From Druceiella hillmani (Eukaryota; Arthropoda; Insecta; Lepidoptera; Hepialidae): a stretch of DNA of 64,000 nucleotides. The stretch is taken from the NCBI GenBank assembly GCA_039881145.1, contig JAYKKI010000066.1:8691501-8755500 (forward strand), given 5' to 3'. The translations under genes were made by a program, and so were the position numbers. Of the stretch, positions 52,350 through 64,000 are shown piece after piece. The notes beneath the pieces are model-generated. The model saw only the letters and a list, made by a program, of their open reading frames with translations, did not search any database and was not told where the DNA came from. Position 1 is the stretch's first letter, and each line of letters begins with the position of its first letter.

Positions 52350-53800
52350 ACTTTAAACATGTCTTAAGTTTAAAAAAATATTTTTCTTCCACATGGGTTA
52401 TTTGAATATTTTCAGTAAATTAAATTTTTCATGAGAGTGAGACCAAGTGAAATCTCATAGTAAATAAATGAAAATATTTTGACGAGAAGTGAATTAAAAC
52501 TATTATTGTAAGAATAAAAACTTAGAGCGAATTATGATAGTGTTAGTTTTTCTTTATATTCTATGAATATAACTAGTGAAAACGTATTTGATTCATAAGA
52601 ATGCAAGAAAAATGTAGAGTAATTCAGTTTCGAAAAATATGACGAGAAAATGATTTACAAATAATGTTATGATCTTCAGTCATACGCATAGTTTTGTCCA
52701 ATCATACGTTATATGCTCATAACTGGGTTTATATTTTTTTGCGAAAATGTTGTTTCTCAATAATTCAGACTCCAAGGTAAGAAAAACAACTTTTAGTGTA
52801 AGTCTTCATGTGTTTAAAGGTGGTATGATTTTTAGGTCTTTAAAAAAATTATTACCATAAGAAAAAACCTTAAATTCGAAACCTACCTATGTTCTTGAAC
52901 ATTAAGACCGTAGGGATAGATTTTGTTATAGCCCTGAAATGGTTATAACAAAATCTATTCTTGCTTTTTTCTATTGTCAAGATTTTGGTATGTGTAAATA
53001 AGCTCTACATAATATATATTCTCTTCTTACTTATAGGTTCGATTTTTAACATTACCAAAATAAAGTTCAAAATTTGTACGTGATACTCCTAGTCACCGTT
53101 CATCTTACATAGGTCGATTCTAAATTGCCACCTTAACCCTAAAACACTACCAGCGCACACTTTATTCAGAAAATCTTGTGGGTGCACGTAGAAATTAATA
53201 CATATTCAGTTAAAGAGAGCAAACTTATTAAGACGCAATCCGGTGAACCGCTATGAGGCTCTATTGGCATTGAAATCAAGAGCAGATAATTCATTACTTT
53301 GATATTAATATCGTTACCTGAAGCGAGATTTGCGTTCGTGTGAGTTATGTGAAAAAGCTATGAATAAATGCATATCATGAACGTAGGAGCTGTGGGCTGA
53401 AGCGACGCGCTACATATTGTGAGAGATGGGTAATTAAATCGGGCCCCATAGCGTATTACAATCACACGGCTTTATGAGTTTAATTAGTTTACGCCCTTTG
53501 ACTGCGTTATACGCGACGTAAATAAATATTCCTATAGGAATGGGAAGGACTAGAATCGGAAAAGTAACAAGTTTCCTTTTATATCTTATACTCTAGGTAC
53601 GGCACCAATTTTGTAACTTTGAAGGACATGTATCTTTTCTGTGTCGTGGGATAACTAATATTTTGGAATTACTTTTGCAAAGCCTTCAAATTAAGGACTT
53701 CTTGGAATTATAAGTATTAAACATGGCGAGAAAAAATATTATTTCTTGTTTTAAAAAAGGGTTGGTTAGGCTACGGACCTACATAGCTAAAAGTCATGTA
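52350..53800 (+). repeat. Block A copy 5
   Basis: Colinear with 13,637-15,150 and 33,460-34,960, starting at TTTGAATATTTTCAGTAAAT near 52,400 and ending with CATAGCTAAAAGTCATGTAAA near 53,782. The 62-bp core is at 53,349-53,410. Confidence 0.8.
52916..52958. repeat. Palindrome, 18-bp arms with one G-T mismatch
   Basis: The arms 52,916-52,933 and 52,941-52,958 surround a 7-base loop. The block A paralogues near 14,320 and 34,050 contain the first arm only. Confidence 0.85.
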
Positions 53801-54299
53801 AAACCCCACTAATATGTGGCCAGAGTGATTGATGATACTTACACAGTACCTAACAAACATTGGACTTGCGAAACCACAAGTATAATATGATGGTGAGATT
53901 TAGGGGAGGCTTAGTTCTAATGTTGTAACTCAAATAGATACTTATCAAAATGATGTTGATGGTATTTGTAACAATGCCTTATGTATATACGAAGAGGCTT
54001 TTAATTATGGTAAAATTAAACTTTTGCGAAGACATAGTAATAGATTAAGAATTCAATTCATTTAGTCTAGTACTAATAGACTAAATGAATTGAATTACAA
54101 ACGTCATTTTTCCAATACTGAGTGAAGAAAATATAGAATAAGACCAAGAATTTGAAACTAGAAAAGGCTATATCTATGCACGTGCAGAAACCATCTTTAG
54201 ACGCATAAATTATTTAAATTCGCGTGCTATTAGCGCAGCGATGCATTGCGTTTTAAAGTTTATTTAAAGTTGGAACAAACATTATACAATCATAATTTG
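53801..54299 (+). other. Unassigned sequence with a short open frame and a palindrome
   Basis: From 53,919 to 54,065 a frame of about 48 codons reads NVVTQIDTYQNDVDGICNNA and on to LLRRHSNRLRIQFI before a stop. Its residue mix looks more protein-like than the other short frames here, but I recognise no family. A perfect palindrome with 19-bp arms (54,050-54,068 and 54,078-54,096, loop 9) overlaps its end. Confidence 0.3.
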
Positions 54300-55226
54300 A
54301 CAAATACATTTCAAAAAATCTAGTTTTCAATAATATTGAAAACTTAAAACGCTTTAAATATAAATTCTTTATCCTATATAAAACAAACTTAATGTTGGCC
54401 ATGAATATCAGCAAGTATCTTGCAGAAGATAGAAGGAATTGTAATAATATCTATATTAGTATGATTACAAAGTATTAATATTTGTAATTTTTATTTATAT
54501 TAACATACCGTTTTCTGATAAATAATATCATTCAATCATGTCTCACCTTTTAATTATTTTCTAAAAATTTGAAGATATTTCGCTCAACAGTCGTTCTGTG
54601 TTCCTAATTACTTATAGGGAATTATCTCTGTAACTGTTGTTATTATATATAATACAACATCACCAAGCCAGAGCTAAACTTTTTTCAAAATTTATTATTT
54701 CTAGAATAGGATCGTCTATAATCTCTCTACTTTCAATAATGTCACGAAAATGTGTTCCTGTTCGCAATTACAAAAGGTGCTCGGAAACAAAATATGTATC
54801 AAGTAAGTTGAAACTAAAAGTTCACGAAAGCCTATGATGCATCCTAGTTTATAAAGCGGCATCCTAGCTTGTTATGCATTAAACTCCCTTGATCATGCAC
54901 GATGATGCAATGAGCGGGGTGTAGATAATATTTAACGGCATTTTCTACCGGGCGGCGATTCTGACATCGTCGACGCCTGTTCGCCCTTAATTAACTTATC
55001 TGCTTCACTTTGTGATGGTATAGAGTTCAAATAAGCCGTAATTGGATTACGTGAGGATATCTCAATGTAAACTCAGTATGATAGTAAATTTTCCACTACT
55101 AATAAATTATGTAGAAAAATGTTATCACGATTTTCAAAATGTTTTTTCTTTTGAATTCTTAATTATTTGTTTCAGTTTTTCGAATCTATGTCCTTTCTAA
55201 ATTTTATCAAGTATTCTTTTAAAAAG

Positions 55227-55227
<1 letters not shown>

Positions 55228-55299
<72 letters not shown>

Positions 55300-55312
55300 T
55301 ACATATATACAT
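55228..55312. repeat. (TA)n microsatellite within block W
   Basis: TA tract ending in three ATACAT steps. It is not present at the corresponding place near 24,000 in the other W copy. Confidence 0.9.
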
Positions 55313-56639
55313 GCAAAGCTAATTTCTTAGTAATTAACTATTTGCCTATGTGGGTAATATTTTGGAGAAACTGTCATAAATATTCCATTAATTTAAATAT
55401 ATATGCGAAATTAACAACTTATTGGAGTTTACTCCTTAGAAATTGATTTTCATAGCGCCAGGTATAAAGTTTTATGAGTAGTAAAATCAGAAAGTTCAGA
55501 GCATGAACAAAAGTGTTATGAGTTAATTTTAGGCACACCTCTGATAGAAATATCGAATTATTTATTGAGAGTTCTAATCGTCGTTTGTTTTATTTGAAAG
55601 TATTGCGTTTAACAAAAGTAGTAAAATTAATATAATAAAAAAAAACTACACGAAAAAAGAAAAAAGGGCTATTGTTGCATATATTGGTTTCTTACAAAGG
55701 TGTAATTGAAAATAAATGCACCAACGGAGCAAACGTTAAGATGAAAAATGCCGAGATAAATACCTATAAAATGCTAGTTTTAATATAAATGCAGAGTAAA
55801 TATATACTCAAATATTCACGTTTAGAATGAAAATAGAATTTATTTATTTATTGATAAGCTCACAAAATAAGTTACAGTCACGTAAATGTATAAAAAAAAA
55901 GAACTGAGTATAAAACTAGACTGTAACTCTAATTATGTGTGCGTAAAATGGTTAGAGTATTAATATATGCATTTTCAAGGCTTACTTGTGTTATTAAATA
56001 TATTACAAAATGTTTTGATCAACTCTTATAGTTAGTATTAACTCATAATTTTATTATTTTCCATATTCTAGACGAAACATTAATTCTATCATAGCTGGTT
56101 TTAATTTATAAATAATATTTATATATTTTACATTACTCTTTTAAACGTTAATTATTTTTGTGTAAATACGTCCAGAAATGGATGTTGATAAACAATATGG
56201 CTATGTAATGGGCACATTCGAATTATGGGGTCATAAAAAGAGGTATTTTTGTTAAAAACTTGTAATATGAATAATCTTTTAATGGTATACGAGATCTGAG
56301 TCCAGTGTTGAAGTTAAGTAGAGAGAGGAGATAAGGACTATCAACATGTGAAAGTATGATTTTATATAAATGTTATGAACCAGAGATTTTTCTCCATGAA
56401 GCTAGTGATAAAAAATTAAATCTCTATAAATGGATTTCATCACGTTACGATTCAGAGGAACTAAAACAGAAATTAAGAAGAAATTTTTAATTTTCTTATA
56501 AATAATAAGAAATATATATAGATATAACAAGAAATATAAATAGAATAATAATAAATCCGTAATTAAGCAGAAATTTTTATTTTTCTTGCTTTTTATATTT
56601 GTTTGCATTAATTGCTGGAACCACAAGCAAAATTAAAAA

Positions 56640-56975
56640 AAAAAAAATTGTGATTAGAAAGCCCACACTTTATAGAAATGACATCTTATCCTGCTACAAT
56701 TCGTCGATTCAGAGCTTTGATCAAGAATGTGACAGAATTTGGCTAACATTGCTAAAATTATGCGAGGCAGAAATAGATCAGCTTATTTACTAAATGTACT
56801 TCTCGAGTATTCCCGCCGATATAGTCCCGATGACCGATGTCGTTTGACTATATCGAAAGGATAAAAGAAGCGGGATACTTTACACCATCGTGGGCAGAGG
56901 GGAGGGGGGTTTAAATAAAGTCATTAAATAAATTAATACCGTGCGGGTATAAGCGTGTAGCACAGCTAGTGTTAC
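56640..56975 (+). pseudogene. Possible 3' end of an unidentified retroelement gene
   Basis: After a poly-A-like stretch, a frame reads IVIRKPTLYRNDILSCYNSS, continues with FDQECDRIWLTLLKLCEAEI and stops after DQLIY at 56,793. It is followed by a 180-bp segment that ends in CCGTGCGGG-TAT-AGCTAGTG, close to the RTE-like terminus at 4,313-4,345. The related W copy keeps GTGGGCTTTCTAA (near 23,344) and the terminus (23,083-23,113) but not the frame. The family is unknown to me. It may be a chance frame. Confidence 0.3.
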
Positions 56976-57418
56976 ATATTTTTTTGATTCGAAACCGAAA
57001 ATCCTACTTGAAATAACAATTTATTAATTTCATTAATTTTATTTCTAGAGCACCACCCATATTTACAAAGTTAGCCAACGTAAGATGTTAATTTCTTAAC
57101 TGTTATATCGTAAAAAAGAACTCAAGGAAAATATTTTGTCCCCAAGTTTTATGCGTGGGGTGCTTCATAAAAAATAATGACATTAAAATTTAATTTCTTT
57201 CCTCTGTTTATTGGAGTAGTTATTTTACATATACTTGCAGAATTTCATTGTGATCAGATTTCACTTACAATTATGATGCTATAATATACGGACCAACAGA
57301 CTGACGGATACGAATATTATAGTGATCACGTTTTACATAATTCATGTACAGTACCCTAAAAACGTGCTTGTATATCGTAGTTCAATATATTAATAACACA
57401 TTACAATTTAAGATTTGC

Positions 57419-57603
57419 CTGCATACACATTGTGATTCAATATCTCTCTACATATTAATCACGATTCAATATTTCGCTGCATGCTCATTATGATTCAGTA
57501 TTTCGCTGCGTGCATACCCTGATTCAATATTTCTCAGGATTCGTATTCTGTTTCAATATTTCACTGCGAGTTCATCATTGTTCAATATTTCGCTTTACGC
57601 AGA
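57419..57603 (+). repeat. Imperfect minisatellite, about 32-bp period
   Basis: About six diverged copies of GATTCAATATTTCGCTGC plus a variable TGCATGCTCATTAT-like spacer. The corresponding region of W copy 1 (22,440-22,600) has no array. Units differ from one another, so there are no constant repeats as in a CRISPR. Confidence 0.85.
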
Positions 57604-58289
57604 GTATGTTCAAATAATAGGAAATTTTCTTTGACTCTTTTTAATTTGTGTTTTGTATGTTAATCCAAAACGTCTCCAAAATATTTAATATGTAATTTTT
57701 CGTTATTTTCTGAATTTCATCTTTCTAATTTATTTCCATATTTTTTTTATAGGCTTTCATTGTTAATCAAATTTACTATAGTTGTATCCTAGAAAAGGAA
57801 AATGTGGTGATGCAGATTCTAGTATTTTAACCGTTTTAGTAATAAAAATCTTAAAACCTAGGCTATCATTTTAATCTAAAAATGGCATGGGCTGCCGTCG
57901 TATTAGTTTACCATACTTAATCAATTTTTGAATTTTTTTTTCTATCAGCTGGTTATATGGACTATAAGGAAAAACGCATATTTATTATCGCATCGAATGT
58001 CAAATAATTAATTTTTGTGAACAATTTTCTACAAAAATTCGTTTTTTTCATTTCCTGCAACGGTTTATGCTTTTTCTCTCTGCTCCCTGCAGTTTTCTTT
58101 AATTTTTAACTTTTTTTTGTATTATTGCTTTAATAAATAATAAAAATCTTGTGTGTGTACTTTTCTTTTAACTAATGAAATTTAAAATTATTTATATCAA
58201 CCATTTGATCTGATTCTAATGTTGGTGTAAACGACGAAACACTTCATTTCAATGTCTTGAGAGTATGTATTTTATTTTCTCGTTCTCTT
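57604..58289. other. Unassigned T-rich sequence
   Basis: No gene or recognised repeat block. Long T runs and AT-rich composition only. Confidence 0.4.
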
Positions 58290-60104
58290 TTTATTGTTGT
58301 TCTGCTATACCCATGTCTAATTTCCATACATAAATGTAAGTAGTTGTACATCTAAACGCGCTACTTTTGACACATTTTTGGTGTTCTTTGGCTTGAGAAT
58401 ATGTTGTTTAACGGGTCTGATGTTTCTAATGTGGAACATTTTATGCATAGAAACAATTGTGCTGGCGTACAAGCTTGGCAATATAGGTAGGCTGAGCATT
58501 AAGGTGCTTCAAAAATTGAGCGTGTTAGCTTTTTTATCGTTATTCAAATATTTTTGTCAGTGAGTCATCTCAAAGTTACAAAGATTATCTTTGAAACCGT
58601 CGCCGCAAGCACACAACGGTCAAAATTGATCGTATTGTTAAAAAAAGCTAAATTTGACTTTAACTGTTCATCTTTTTTTATCTCTACGTCATCTTTTACC
58701 TAGTCAATGGAAACAGCGATGAGACAAAATTTCTCTGTCCTAACATATTTATTTCTTCTTTCTTGTCCTTTGATGATTTGATACATACCCTTATATATGA
58801 ATACATTAAATTTAATTAAACCATTTTTTTCTATTGTATATTTTACGGATTATCAAAAATCTTGATTATCAGCTTCTGCTTAAAAAATTTCTTCCCATTA
58901 CTTTCAAACATGATAACTTCTTAAATATTTCTTCAATGATTATGCCGCCAAACTCTGGATTAAAATGGACTGTGATGTTCTGAATTCGCCGCCACTTCAC
59001 ACAGACAAAGATATTTAAAAAAAATTGTCTCTAATACGTATCTTTCTATCATCCCCTATCTAGCTTTTCTTCTTAAATCGTAATTCTCTGCTTCATTTTT
59101 GTTGATGTGTTTATAATATGCATGTGCGTATATTTGTATATGCATACTTTTTTTCTTTCCTGTCCATTTTTTTCAAAAATTCTTGTTACTGGTAAAATAT
59201 CTGTTACTTTGGCAGTTTATTCGCTATCACCTACAGCCATCTACAACACATAATATATTCTCTTACTTGGTTGTTCGGTTAATTACAAGAAATTGCCTCT
59301 ATAGCAAAAAGCTTACTTGATAAACTCATACATTGCATATAATATATTTTTATAATATATCTTCTAAAATATACATAATACCTAAATTACCAATGAGTAC
59401 TTTCTAACAAAATGTGAAAGGTAAAAATGAGTTCTCTTTCTTCTTTTTCTTTTCTTCTTTAAGTCTGGATGTTTTTTTTCAAGACTATTTAGATATAAGA
59501 TTAATTATACGGTTATAATATAGGTATAACAAAAATATGTGATTAAATTTTTTTAACGAAATTACGCGTACTAATAATTCTTGTAATTATTATAGGTATT
59601 TATCTTCGCTTTAAAAAATAGGAAAAAATAAATTAAAATACCATTCACATTTTTACCCCATTTATATCACGTTATACACAATAGCATACGAATGTTATAA
59701 AATTCGATTTCATCACATAAGTGATATTCTATCATTTTATATTTTAGAGTATAAATATGCTTTATAAATGTATAGAAAATAATACTTTTTAAAATAAATA
59801 TTTTTCTCTAATAATATAAATCTATTCAAATATTTTCTTAACCATTAGCCATGACAAAGCTTTTCATTTACGAAGTAACCACTGTCAAATTTAATAAAAA
59901 ATTCCTAAACATGACAGTAATAAACATTACAAGAAAAAATACAATGACTTGAACAAAACCAAACTCTACATTAATTACCAAAAACCGTGTATCAGAATTA
60001 TGATTTGGTAAATTAAAAAAGTCTAGACGTTCTTTTGTTGAAAATTAATAAAATAATGACCCAATTTGAATTCGGGTCGAATTTTGTAGATACAATATAA
60101 GCCA

Positions 60105-60480
60105 GAGGTTACTCGAAAACATTTCTTTCGAACGCCAAGAGGTATTCTGTCCCGATCTTCGTTCGGCATTCATCAGCAACTGTAAGACGCTTTAAGGTAT
60201 CAAAAGATGACCATTCATTGTCAAAATATGATTATCCATTTAGAAATATCTCCTCCGCCGAAGAGGGAACGTGAGAGTCGCGATTAAAAGGTCGACCACC
60301 TCCGATGTGCTTCTTAGCGCCCTGTCTCGCGGCGCCCGCCCTCGCCTCAAGAGCCTTATATTTGTACGCTCTACAGCTTTTGTTTAGCCTCTTGTTTTAT
60401 ATTTACTCAGTTGGCTTACAATTATGACTTGTGATTTGCGCGAGGCCGGTTGTGTAATGTGAATTTGGATTTAGGAAATG
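60105..60480. repeat. GC-rich conserved core of block F, copy 5
   Basis: Keeps TCTCGCGGCGCCCGCCCTCG and the TCAAGAGCCTTATA-TTGTAC segment with few changes although flanking F sequence is strongly diverged. Confidence 0.65.
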
Positions 60481-60665
60481 CGATCGCTGTAAGCAAGTAC
60501 ATTCTAGTTACATCTAATACACATGCATGAGCTTACGAATGAAACGGTTTTGTAGTTTATTTATTATTGTAATCGATTGCTTGTTACCTCCTTTTTATCA
60601 CTGAATATGAAACGCATAATTTTGTGACTCTGATACTTTTTTATATCATATAATATCCATATCAT

Positions 60666-60696
60666 ATTTGCGAGACAAAAAAATTGTCTCGCAAAT
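60666..60696. repeat. Perfect palindrome, 12-bp arms
   Basis: The arms 60,666-60,677 and 60,685-60,696 have a 7-base A-rich loop. The block F paralogue near 12,310-12,345 has only the right arm (CTCGCAAAT). Confidence 0.85.
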
Positions 60697-60850
60697 TATC
60701 TGGCATAGTGTAATAAAAACCAGGGCCTCTATTTCACATATAGAGTTGAGAGGGTATGATAGTTAAAATAATACAGTTCCATTACATTTTACATTCACAC
60801 ACTTATGATAACAAATAACTAAACATTTTGTATATTTATATATTTATATT

Positions 60851-63429
60851 GTAATAACAGTTGAGCTGAAACTGCTATAAATTTAGTTAGAACAGATTCC
60901 TGAAATAATAAGGAAAATTCAAACCGTATAAACTAGGTAGCTTGGCCTGAAGTATTAAACTATGTTTATTTGTTACAAATATTCATATCAAGAAAATCAT
61001 AGGAATATTATAAAACCCGTAAAATGCAATGCTACTAGGAATATAAAAAGTTCGTTGCCTTGCAACGTGTAGCCGATGTAATTATGATTTGTGTACCTAT
61101 GTGTTACGATAATAAGTCAAATAGTACTTAATTCTACCATTCGTTAAACTATTCCTGAAATTATTCGGAAAAATTAACATAAATTTTCTAGTAAAGTTTT
61201 GTCTAAAATAGCAAAATGTCGAGGTTATTAAAATAGTATAAAAAACCGGGAAATTCACGTTTTCCATTGCCCATTTTTATGTGTCCTATGATTTGTTCAC
61301 CATGTATGGGTATTAACCCATACATGGTGATACATTCATAAACATTTCAAGTATATAAAAATCATTTCTGTTTTTTCGTTTTTGTCATTGTGTCAAGTGC
61401 GTTACAGATGAGTTATGTGCTAGGAAATATGTCGCCATTCCTCTCTATTAGCTTGTTTCTCTGTAGGGGGAAGTCCCTGACACCCTAGACCTAATTTATG
61501 AATATCGTCAGTGCTATTCCAGATGGTCTGGTACCTTCCACTTTACCCTATACCACCAGGTGTAAAATACTGCGCCGTGACACACAAAAAATATTATGCG
61601 ATATTGTAAAATATTGGACAAACGCTACTTGATATCGAATTTTTCGGGTATGAATTGATTACTACGGAACTCAGTCCACGATACTTACATTTATTACGAT
61701 TACAAGAAAGGTTTTAGGTAATTAATGTAGAGTTTGGTTTTGTTCAAGTCATTGTATTTTTTTCTTGTAATCGTGAATCGCTATCGCAAAAAAAGTTAAT
61801 TGCAAAGTTGATGATTTTGGACCCTGCTCACGATTATCCGCTTGAAGTCCACTAGCGAAATTCGAGGTGCTTCAATCGATTTAAGGGCATTGATTTATAA
61901 GAATAGCGGATGTATTATCGTTTTACAAGGTGGACTATGGACAAGCTGAGGAAGATATGGAAGAAGAGCAACAATAAAAAATAAAACGAAAATCTGCTCG
62001 CTCGAGCGTAATAATACTACATTTCCCTCTACCCATCAGAGACGTGGACACCACGCGAATATGCAAGAAAAAAGGTAATAGCCATAAAAATATAACTCTG
62101 TGGTGTAAACTGAAATTTAACCAGCACATCTTGTTCGCCCTTCCCCTGGCCATATCATCATACTTGACTTATTCGCAATTTGCGCGGTGAGATGCAGTTA
62201 CCGAGAGCATTATCGAAGTACATATTCTCTTCATCCCAGTGATCTTGTTTCATCTACTATTCACTGTAAATTTACTGTAGTTTTCAGTAAAAGTTTCATT
62301 TGAATCGATTTGTGGTAAGAGTGCTTCTTTCGTAGGCAACTTTTTCTCAGGTTTTCCAGAGTAAGAATTTTAAAGGGCTTTCAGGTATTTTAAGGAAACA
62401 TTGAAAAAATAGAACCAAAAATAAATTAGGGTATAAAAATTATACAAAAAAAAGCAAATGAGAAATAGAAAAAAAAGTAAAGGAGTTTGAAAAATTCATG
62501 TATTTATGTATTTCCCTTATCCTCGTGAACAAATTCGCGATTAAAAGTTAATGGAAAATAATTGTAATAATGATTTGTTGTGAAAAAATATTAAATCATA
62601 AAGTAAAATTATCCAGCTCTAAAAAATGGTAAGAATATTACATGATGTGCAGAGCCATTTTGTCCAATGCATGAAGTTCATAAATTCAATCTTCAATTAC
62701 ATAAGCGCCCTCGTGTTCAATCACTTGTAGCCGCCGCGTATACGTAGATGAAATTTCGTCCTTGCAGAATTCTGTTGGGATTTTGGCTGAAAAATTGGTT
62801 AAGATCTACTTTAAGATAGTCATTTTTACTCGCTCGAGTAAACAGACATCGAGAGCTAGAAATCGTAGAAACAAATCACACTAAATATTTCACAGTGTAC
62901 CTGTTCAGAAAGCGCGTAAAACAGATGATATTGGAAGAGGGATAAATTAGTAGAGTAAGGAAGTACGAAGAATAAGGCACTTTTGTGGAAAATTTCTCTG
63001 AAAAAATACCTCTTGCTTTCGTGAAAAATGTGCATTTACAGCCACTGCGCTTTTTGTGCCTGTAGATGTTCTGCTTTTATGCAAGTTTAGAACAATTTAT
63101 AAAATTTTATTAATTTCTCTGCGCAATAAATTCTTTACAATGATATTAATATGATGGTTACTCTAAGCAATGCCGGGATGAAAAACCAACATCCTATATT
63201 TATCTGGCAATATAACGTCAATCATCGTCACATGATTTGGTTTTGTAAGCGGTGAAGTATGTTTAGTATGGAGTTTAATGTATGTGAACTTACATTTGAA
63301 TATAATTTTTTTATCTCGTCGAAAATTAGGCTCTTTTTTGTAGTACTTTCTAAAAGCCTAAATTCTTTAAACGGCTTTGTTTTTTTTCCGTGTTTACTGT
63401 TTTACATAAATAAATACAAGCGATTAATA
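60851..63429. other. Unassigned sequence
   Basis: No confident gene. The segment 61,700-61,770 resembles 20,855-20,930, an F-derived segment. A perfect palindrome with 15-bp arms lies at 61,297-61,311 and 61,316-61,330. The stretch 61,800-63,000 is less AT-rich (for example CGAGCG near 62,000 and CGCCGCGTATACG near 62,734) and may be single-copy. A 72-codon minus frame at 62,153-61,935 matches nothing I know. Confidence 0.45.
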
Positions 63430-63788
63430 TATTATATCAATAATTTTCATATGTTGTTACTAACGTCATATTCTGTACAAAACATACTTTTGGTACACAT
63501 TTTAGTTGATCAGTCTACTCACATCATCATGTATCCATCAAAGCAGAATAGGCAACAATGCAAAATAATACTTCATTACACATTCGTTTTGACAATGCCT
63601 CTCTTTACCTCACGGGAGTTCAATTTATGGGGGATATAGTATGAAGACAGGTCAAACTTTTTCCTAATCTATAATAATTAAAATCAAAAATAAGAGAAAA
63701 AAATGTTTATTCTTCATACAATAATTACTATATCCATATTTCATGTCCGTATCTATTAAGCAATATTGATAAAACTTTTGTAATGAAA
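63430..63788 (+). repeat. Block C copy 3, interrupted
   Basis: It matches 27,350-27,715 and 46,260-46,580 (ACATTCGTTTTGACAATGCC near 63,580, AGCAGAATAGGCA near 63,542). The match stops near 63,788, where a SINE-like element begins. A 126-codon frame over this area (63,259-63,639) is broken in both paralogues. Confidence 0.65.
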
Positions 63789-63789
63789 A

Positions 63790-63950
63790 ACTAAAACTGT
63801 CATCGCCGTAGTGTGTTGAGGACCCGGGTTCGATTCCGGACTACTCGCCTAGCGGAGCTGGACAGATGTTCTGGTTGGCTGTAGGAGATTTCATTTGTAG
63901 CAATAAATCTGTCTATTGCTACAAATGCAAGTAAAATAAATTTAAAATCT
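63790..63950 (+). mobile_element. tRNA-derived SINE-like element
   Basis: It holds a perfect RNA polymerase III B box, GGTTCGATTCC at 63,827-63,837, within CCCGGGTTCGATTCCGGAC, but no correctly spaced A box, so the tRNA head is truncated or rearranged. A 14-bp inverted repeat (63,892-63,905 with 63,914-63,927, loop 8) lies in the body, followed by an A-rich end. It interrupts block C, which continues in the paralogues. The 3' boundary is uncertain and no second copy was found in the window. Confidence 0.5.
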
Positions 63951-64000
63951 TTCTTTAGTTTCTTTTCCATATATAGGTATTCAAATTTATTATTTGTCTA

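Larger units (their letters stand above)
54300..57418 (-). repeat. Block W, inverted copy 2
   Basis: Inverse of 22,660-24,900, with matching points at 54,830-55,040, 56,610-56,680, 56,950-57,190 and 57,230-57,370. The stretch 55,310-56,600 has diverged or contains unrelated DNA that I could not place. Confidence 0.6.
58290..60850 (+). repeat. Block F copy 5
   Basis: Colinear with 10,260-12,450. The start shares CCATGTCTAATTTCCATAC near 58,311 and GAATATGTTGTTTA near 58,397 with 10,277 and 10,358. The GC-rich core is at 60,105-60,480. It is the most diverged copy by eye (TCCGATGTGCTTCTTAGCGC replaces the CCCCCGTTGTCC-type sequence). Confidence 0.7.

Noticed and set aside
57419..57603. CRISPR-like array of short repeats
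   Set aside because: The repeats are imperfect, the spacers are themselves related, and the genome is clearly eukaryotic.
63259..63639. 126-codon open frame
   Set aside because: It runs into block C, and the corresponding sequence at 27,350 and 46,260 is full of stops and small gaps.
63800..63845. Functional tRNA gene
   Set aside because: The B box is present but there is no acceptor-stem pairing, anticodon arm or correctly spaced A box.

Overview
This is gene-poor, very AT-rich DNA of a multicellular animal, most likely an insect or other arthropod. The evidence is long (TA)n tracts, a 5'-truncated non-LTR retrotransposon of the Jockey/CR1 type with a TAAA-type 3' tail, an RTE-like 3' end, a tRNA-derived SINE-like element, and the lack of any intact gene. 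No host gene, rRNA or functional tRNA could be supported. The only convincing protein-coding signal is the reverse-transcriptase C-terminus at 13,054-13,635 (minus strand).

Most of the window is diverged copies of a few kilobase-sized blocks, in direct and inverted orientation. I name them A, B, C, D, E, F, G and W. Colinear runs give the order C-(hairpin arm)-D-E-F-G-A-B, and at 44,300-47,230 B is followed again by C. The parent therefore looks like a tandem or circularly permuted unit of roughly 11-13 kb, later shuffled. Layout: A(-) 160-1,450; G(-) 1,550-3,010; RTE-like end 4,130-4,345; B 4,700-6,685; large hairpin 6,791-7,631; D 7,950-8,345; E 8,450-9,990; F 10,000-12,580; LINE 12,595-13,636; A+B 13,637-17,110; partly unassigned DNA to 20,045; F(-) 20,050-20,930; W 22,255-24,900; A(-) 25,610-26,830; C, E, F, G, A and B in order 26,830-37,330; F(-) and E(-) 39,740-43,060; duplicated D(-) with a minisatellite 43,104-44,430; B and C 44,300-47,230; B(-) 48,400-48,960; G 49,550-51,650; W pieces and A 51,680-53,800; W(-) 54,300-57,420; F 58,290-60,850; unassigned DNA; C and a SINE-like element at the end. 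All block borders and homologies were read by eye, so borders are accurate to some tens of bases at best.

Three observations stand out. First, the W repeat carries a conserved motif that folds as a compact type-I hammerhead ribozyme. The copy at 23,680-23,720 keeps every core residue, with one extra U beside stem II. Second, at least seven palindromes have a paralogue elsewhere in the window carrying only one arm, so the second arm was added locally as an inverted copy, as intrastrand template switching would do. Third, blocks F and A contain small segments far better conserved than their surroundings: a GC-rich core in five F copies, and a 62-bp stretch in three A copies that differs at a single base. 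A repeat-rich heterochromatic region or sex chromosome is a reasonable guess for the setting, but the sequence does not prove it.
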